Below, piece by piece: positions 62,370 to 64,000 of a stretch of 64,000 nt of DNA (within the stretch, counting starts at the first letter, position 1; every line of letters begins with the position of its first letter). The stretch spans positions 558,001 through 622,000 of the forward strand of contig JACKOD010000002.1 of assembly GCA_024234505.1 (NCBI GenBank). The letters are read 5' to 3'. The notes beneath the pieces are model-generated. The model was not told the DNA's origin, searched no databases, and worked only from the letters and a program-made list of their open reading frames with translations. Both the position numbers and the translations under genes were made by a program. This stretch comes from Hahellaceae bacterium (GTDB taxonomy: Bacteria; Pseudomonadota; Gammaproteobacteria; Pseudomonadales; Oleiphilaceae).

Positions 62370-62624
62370 ATGAGTGAAGGTGCCTGGTGGGTTTATATCA
62401 TCGAATGTGATGATGGCGCCTTGTATACAGGCATCACCACAGACCTGCTTCGCCGTTGGTCCCAGCATAATCAGGGAAAGGGAGCCAAATACTTCAGAAC
62501 CCGAAAGCCCAAAGCGTTTGTTTACCAGGAGGCCTGCTCAAACCGGTCAGAGGCCAGCCGACGCGAATACCAGATCAAGCAATTGAGCCGGAAAGAAAAA
62601 CTGTGCCTGATTAAGCGAACCTGA
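62370..62624 (+). CDS. GIY-YIG nuclease-like protein (YhbQ family)
   Basis: An 84-residue protein consisting of one GIY-YIG domain: WVYIIECDDGALYTGITTDLLRRWSQH, followed by RTRKPKAFVYQEACSNRSEASRREYQIKQL. The key Y, G and R/H residues and the glutamate in SRREYQIK are present. Proteins of this size act as structure-specific nucleases or have unknown roles. No partner gene is apparent. Confidence 0.93.
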   Translation: MSEGAWWVYIIECDDGALYTGITTDLLRRWSQHNQGKGAKYFRTRKPKAFVYQEACSNRSEASRREYQIKQLSRKEKLCLIKRT

Positions 62625-62825
62625 TAGCCGACGGCGCTCTCCATGTAGTTTACTGAGGGGTGGCTTTCCGGCTCACGTCTCGTCTCTGGCGCATGATGCT
62701 ATTAATGTCAATGGTCGCAACGCCGCTGTCGTCTGCAGATATTTATTGGACATTTTTATTGTTGTCTATACTTGATCAAATCAGTAGGAATTTAGGTGGG
62801 GCAACGTGAGGAAGATACGGTGAGG

Positions 62826-64000
62826 ATGACGCTATCATTAAGGTTGAGTATAGGGTTTTTTTCCCTGCTCCTGATTGTTGTGGTCTCTGGTGCCGCAGGG
62901 CTATATGGGTCGGCCAGCTTATCCGGGTTGCTTGCCTATTTAACCGGGCCGGCGTGGAATACCGCCGACGGAGCGATGGAAGGAACCATTGGTGTTGAGG
63001 CAGAAATGCTTGCCATCGAAAGAATGATGGTTCACGGTGCGACTCCGGCACTGGAAAAAATGTTCAGTGAAGCCCAGGCATCGGCGGATGAGGCATTGGG
63101 TCGTATGGTGGACGCGGGTCTGATGTCCGATGAAGAGGTACAGAAGCTGTCTACAGAGCGAACTCGGTTTGCAACGACAACTCAGCGATTGCTGGATGCC
63201 AATGAGCGTTACCGGGCAATGCGCGCTGAGGCGGAAAAGCAGTTTTACCAGTTCCAGATGTTGATGATCCAGGCGGAAGCTTTAGGGGATTCTGCTGTGG
63301 AGGTCATGGAGTCTGCCCCGGATGAATTGCAAAGCTGGAATGGCGGGCTGAGCTAGCGCTGGAGTGCGGCAGATGGCGCGATGGAAGCACAAATTAATTT
63401 GCTGGAAGCGGCTTACTATATTCAGCGTTATCTGTCTGGTGAAGTATCTACCGATGATTTGAATCGTATGAATGAAGCGGTTCAGGGTCTGAATGAGAAA
63501 GTGACGCAAATTAGCGCGCTAACCTTGTTTTTGAACGCCGAAACCGAGGGTGGTAAAAACTTTTCACAAGCATTGTTGGCGCAGCTACCTGTTGTGGTTA
63601 AAGGATTGAAAGAGACGACGGTGTCGTATAAAGCGCTCTACGAGGCCATGGCAAATTATCAGCATTCTGCGGATGAGGTACTGGAACTGATCGGGCAGGT
63701 TGAAGAAAGCGCCGATAGCAAGGTCGAAGGGCAAACTGCGGTGATCAACACCACCATTACCGTGGCCTATTCGCTGATAGCGCTCACTACGCTATTGGGG
63801 GCCATCATTGCATTTATGGCGATTCGAAAGGTGAAATCGGATGTGATTTCTCCTTTGGAACAGCTTACAGATGCCATGACTGCATCAGCAGACGGTCAGC
63901 CGATTAAAAAGCAGCTATTGGTTGAACGATCGGATGAAATCGGTTCCATGGCACAGTCTCTCCAGGTCTTCGTGCGTCGTTTTGAAGACAATAAGCGCCT
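62826..64000 (+). pseudogene. Methyl-accepting chemotaxis receptor split by in-frame TAG, truncated by window end
   Basis: From the ATG at 62826 the frame encodes a membrane helix (about 5-30) and a periplasmic sensor, then meets TAG at 63354-63356. The same frame stays open from 63357 to the window end and continues the protein: RWSAADGAMEAQINLLEAAYYIQR, then a second membrane helix (AYSLIALTTLLGAIIAFMAI) and a HAMP domain (VISPLEQLTDAM ... SDEIGSMAQSLQVF). The segment just after the stop repeats GPAWNTADGAME near residue 42, so the two halves clearly belong together. Either a real nonsense mutation, an amber-suppressed codon, or a sequencing error. The signalling domain is beyond the window. 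Confidence 0.85.

Noticed and set aside
1..64000. CRISPR arrays, tRNA or rRNA genes, prophage, toxin-antitoxin pairs
   Set aside because: No regular spacer arrays, cloverleaf sequences or phage structural genes were recognised on either strand; the Lar-like gene alone does not indicate a prophage.

Overview
The window comes from a free-living, aerobic, probably marine gammaproteobacterium on the Pseudomonadales/Oceanospirillales side. This rests on gene content and order: a Pseudomonas-like neighbourhood (rubredoxin, rubredoxin reductase, ubiC, ubiA, phoB, phoR, a CysZ-like protein, a stand-alone response regulator, pst genes), long PstC and PstA variants, several c-di-GMP proteins and a Gac/Rsm-type small RNA. 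It is ordinary chromosome with mid-range GC. I see no prophage, plasmid, CRISPR array, tRNA or rRNA. The mobile sequences seen are one clear MITE-like element, one degenerate relative and a small family of dispersed palindromic repeats.

Layout. 1-3.5 kb: the 5' end of a RimK-like ATP-grasp ligase, divergent from a DUF2817 zinc carboxypeptidase and a GNAT/C39-peptidase fusion; together these look like a peptide-modification cassette. 3-8 kb: small metal-binding proteins, an RpiR-type regulator and a PAS-GGDEF-EAL protein. 8.3-10.5 kb: uvrD. 10.6-16 kb: a TRAP transporter whose binding protein lies apart from its membrane genes, with a bacteriohemerythrin and a YciA-type thioesterase between. 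16-23.2 kb: pstS-pstC-pstA-pstB-phoU with two Pho boxes. 23.5-31.9 kb: a porin, gamma-glutamylcyclotransferase-like protein, HIT protein, Ubi-type hydroxylase, DegQ-like protease, YbaK-like deacylase, MscS and a methyltransferase. 31.9-32.4 kb: a CsrB/Rsm-like sRNA on the minus strand with a perfect GacA box upstream. 32.4-41.7 kb: RluA, CysZ, a response regulator, phoBR, ubiCA, hpt, rubredoxin and its reductase, a DksA-like protein. 42-57 kb: tesB, a 7TMR-GGDEF-EAL protein, qmcA-nfeD, a GGDEF cyclase, a QuiP-like acylase, an exported protein with an AraC-type regulator, a PiT phosphate transporter and a REC-GGDEF protein. 57-64 kb: a MITE, panP, a lipoprotein pair including LpoB, a DsbA-like protein, a GIY-YIG protein and a chemoreceptor gene split by an in-frame TAG that runs off the window.

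Themes. Phosphate supply dominates: pst-phoU, phoBR and a PiT carrier, with Pho boxes before pstS, pstC and phoB. Signalling is the second theme: four c-di-GMP proteins, two with intact GGEEF and product-binding sites and two with degraded GGDEF but intact EAL, plus the Rsm RNA that would titrate CsrA/RsmA. The most informative non-coding finding is that sRNA, which no ORF scan would show. The RimK/DUF2817/GNAT-C39 cassette is the best candidate for poorly described biochemistry.
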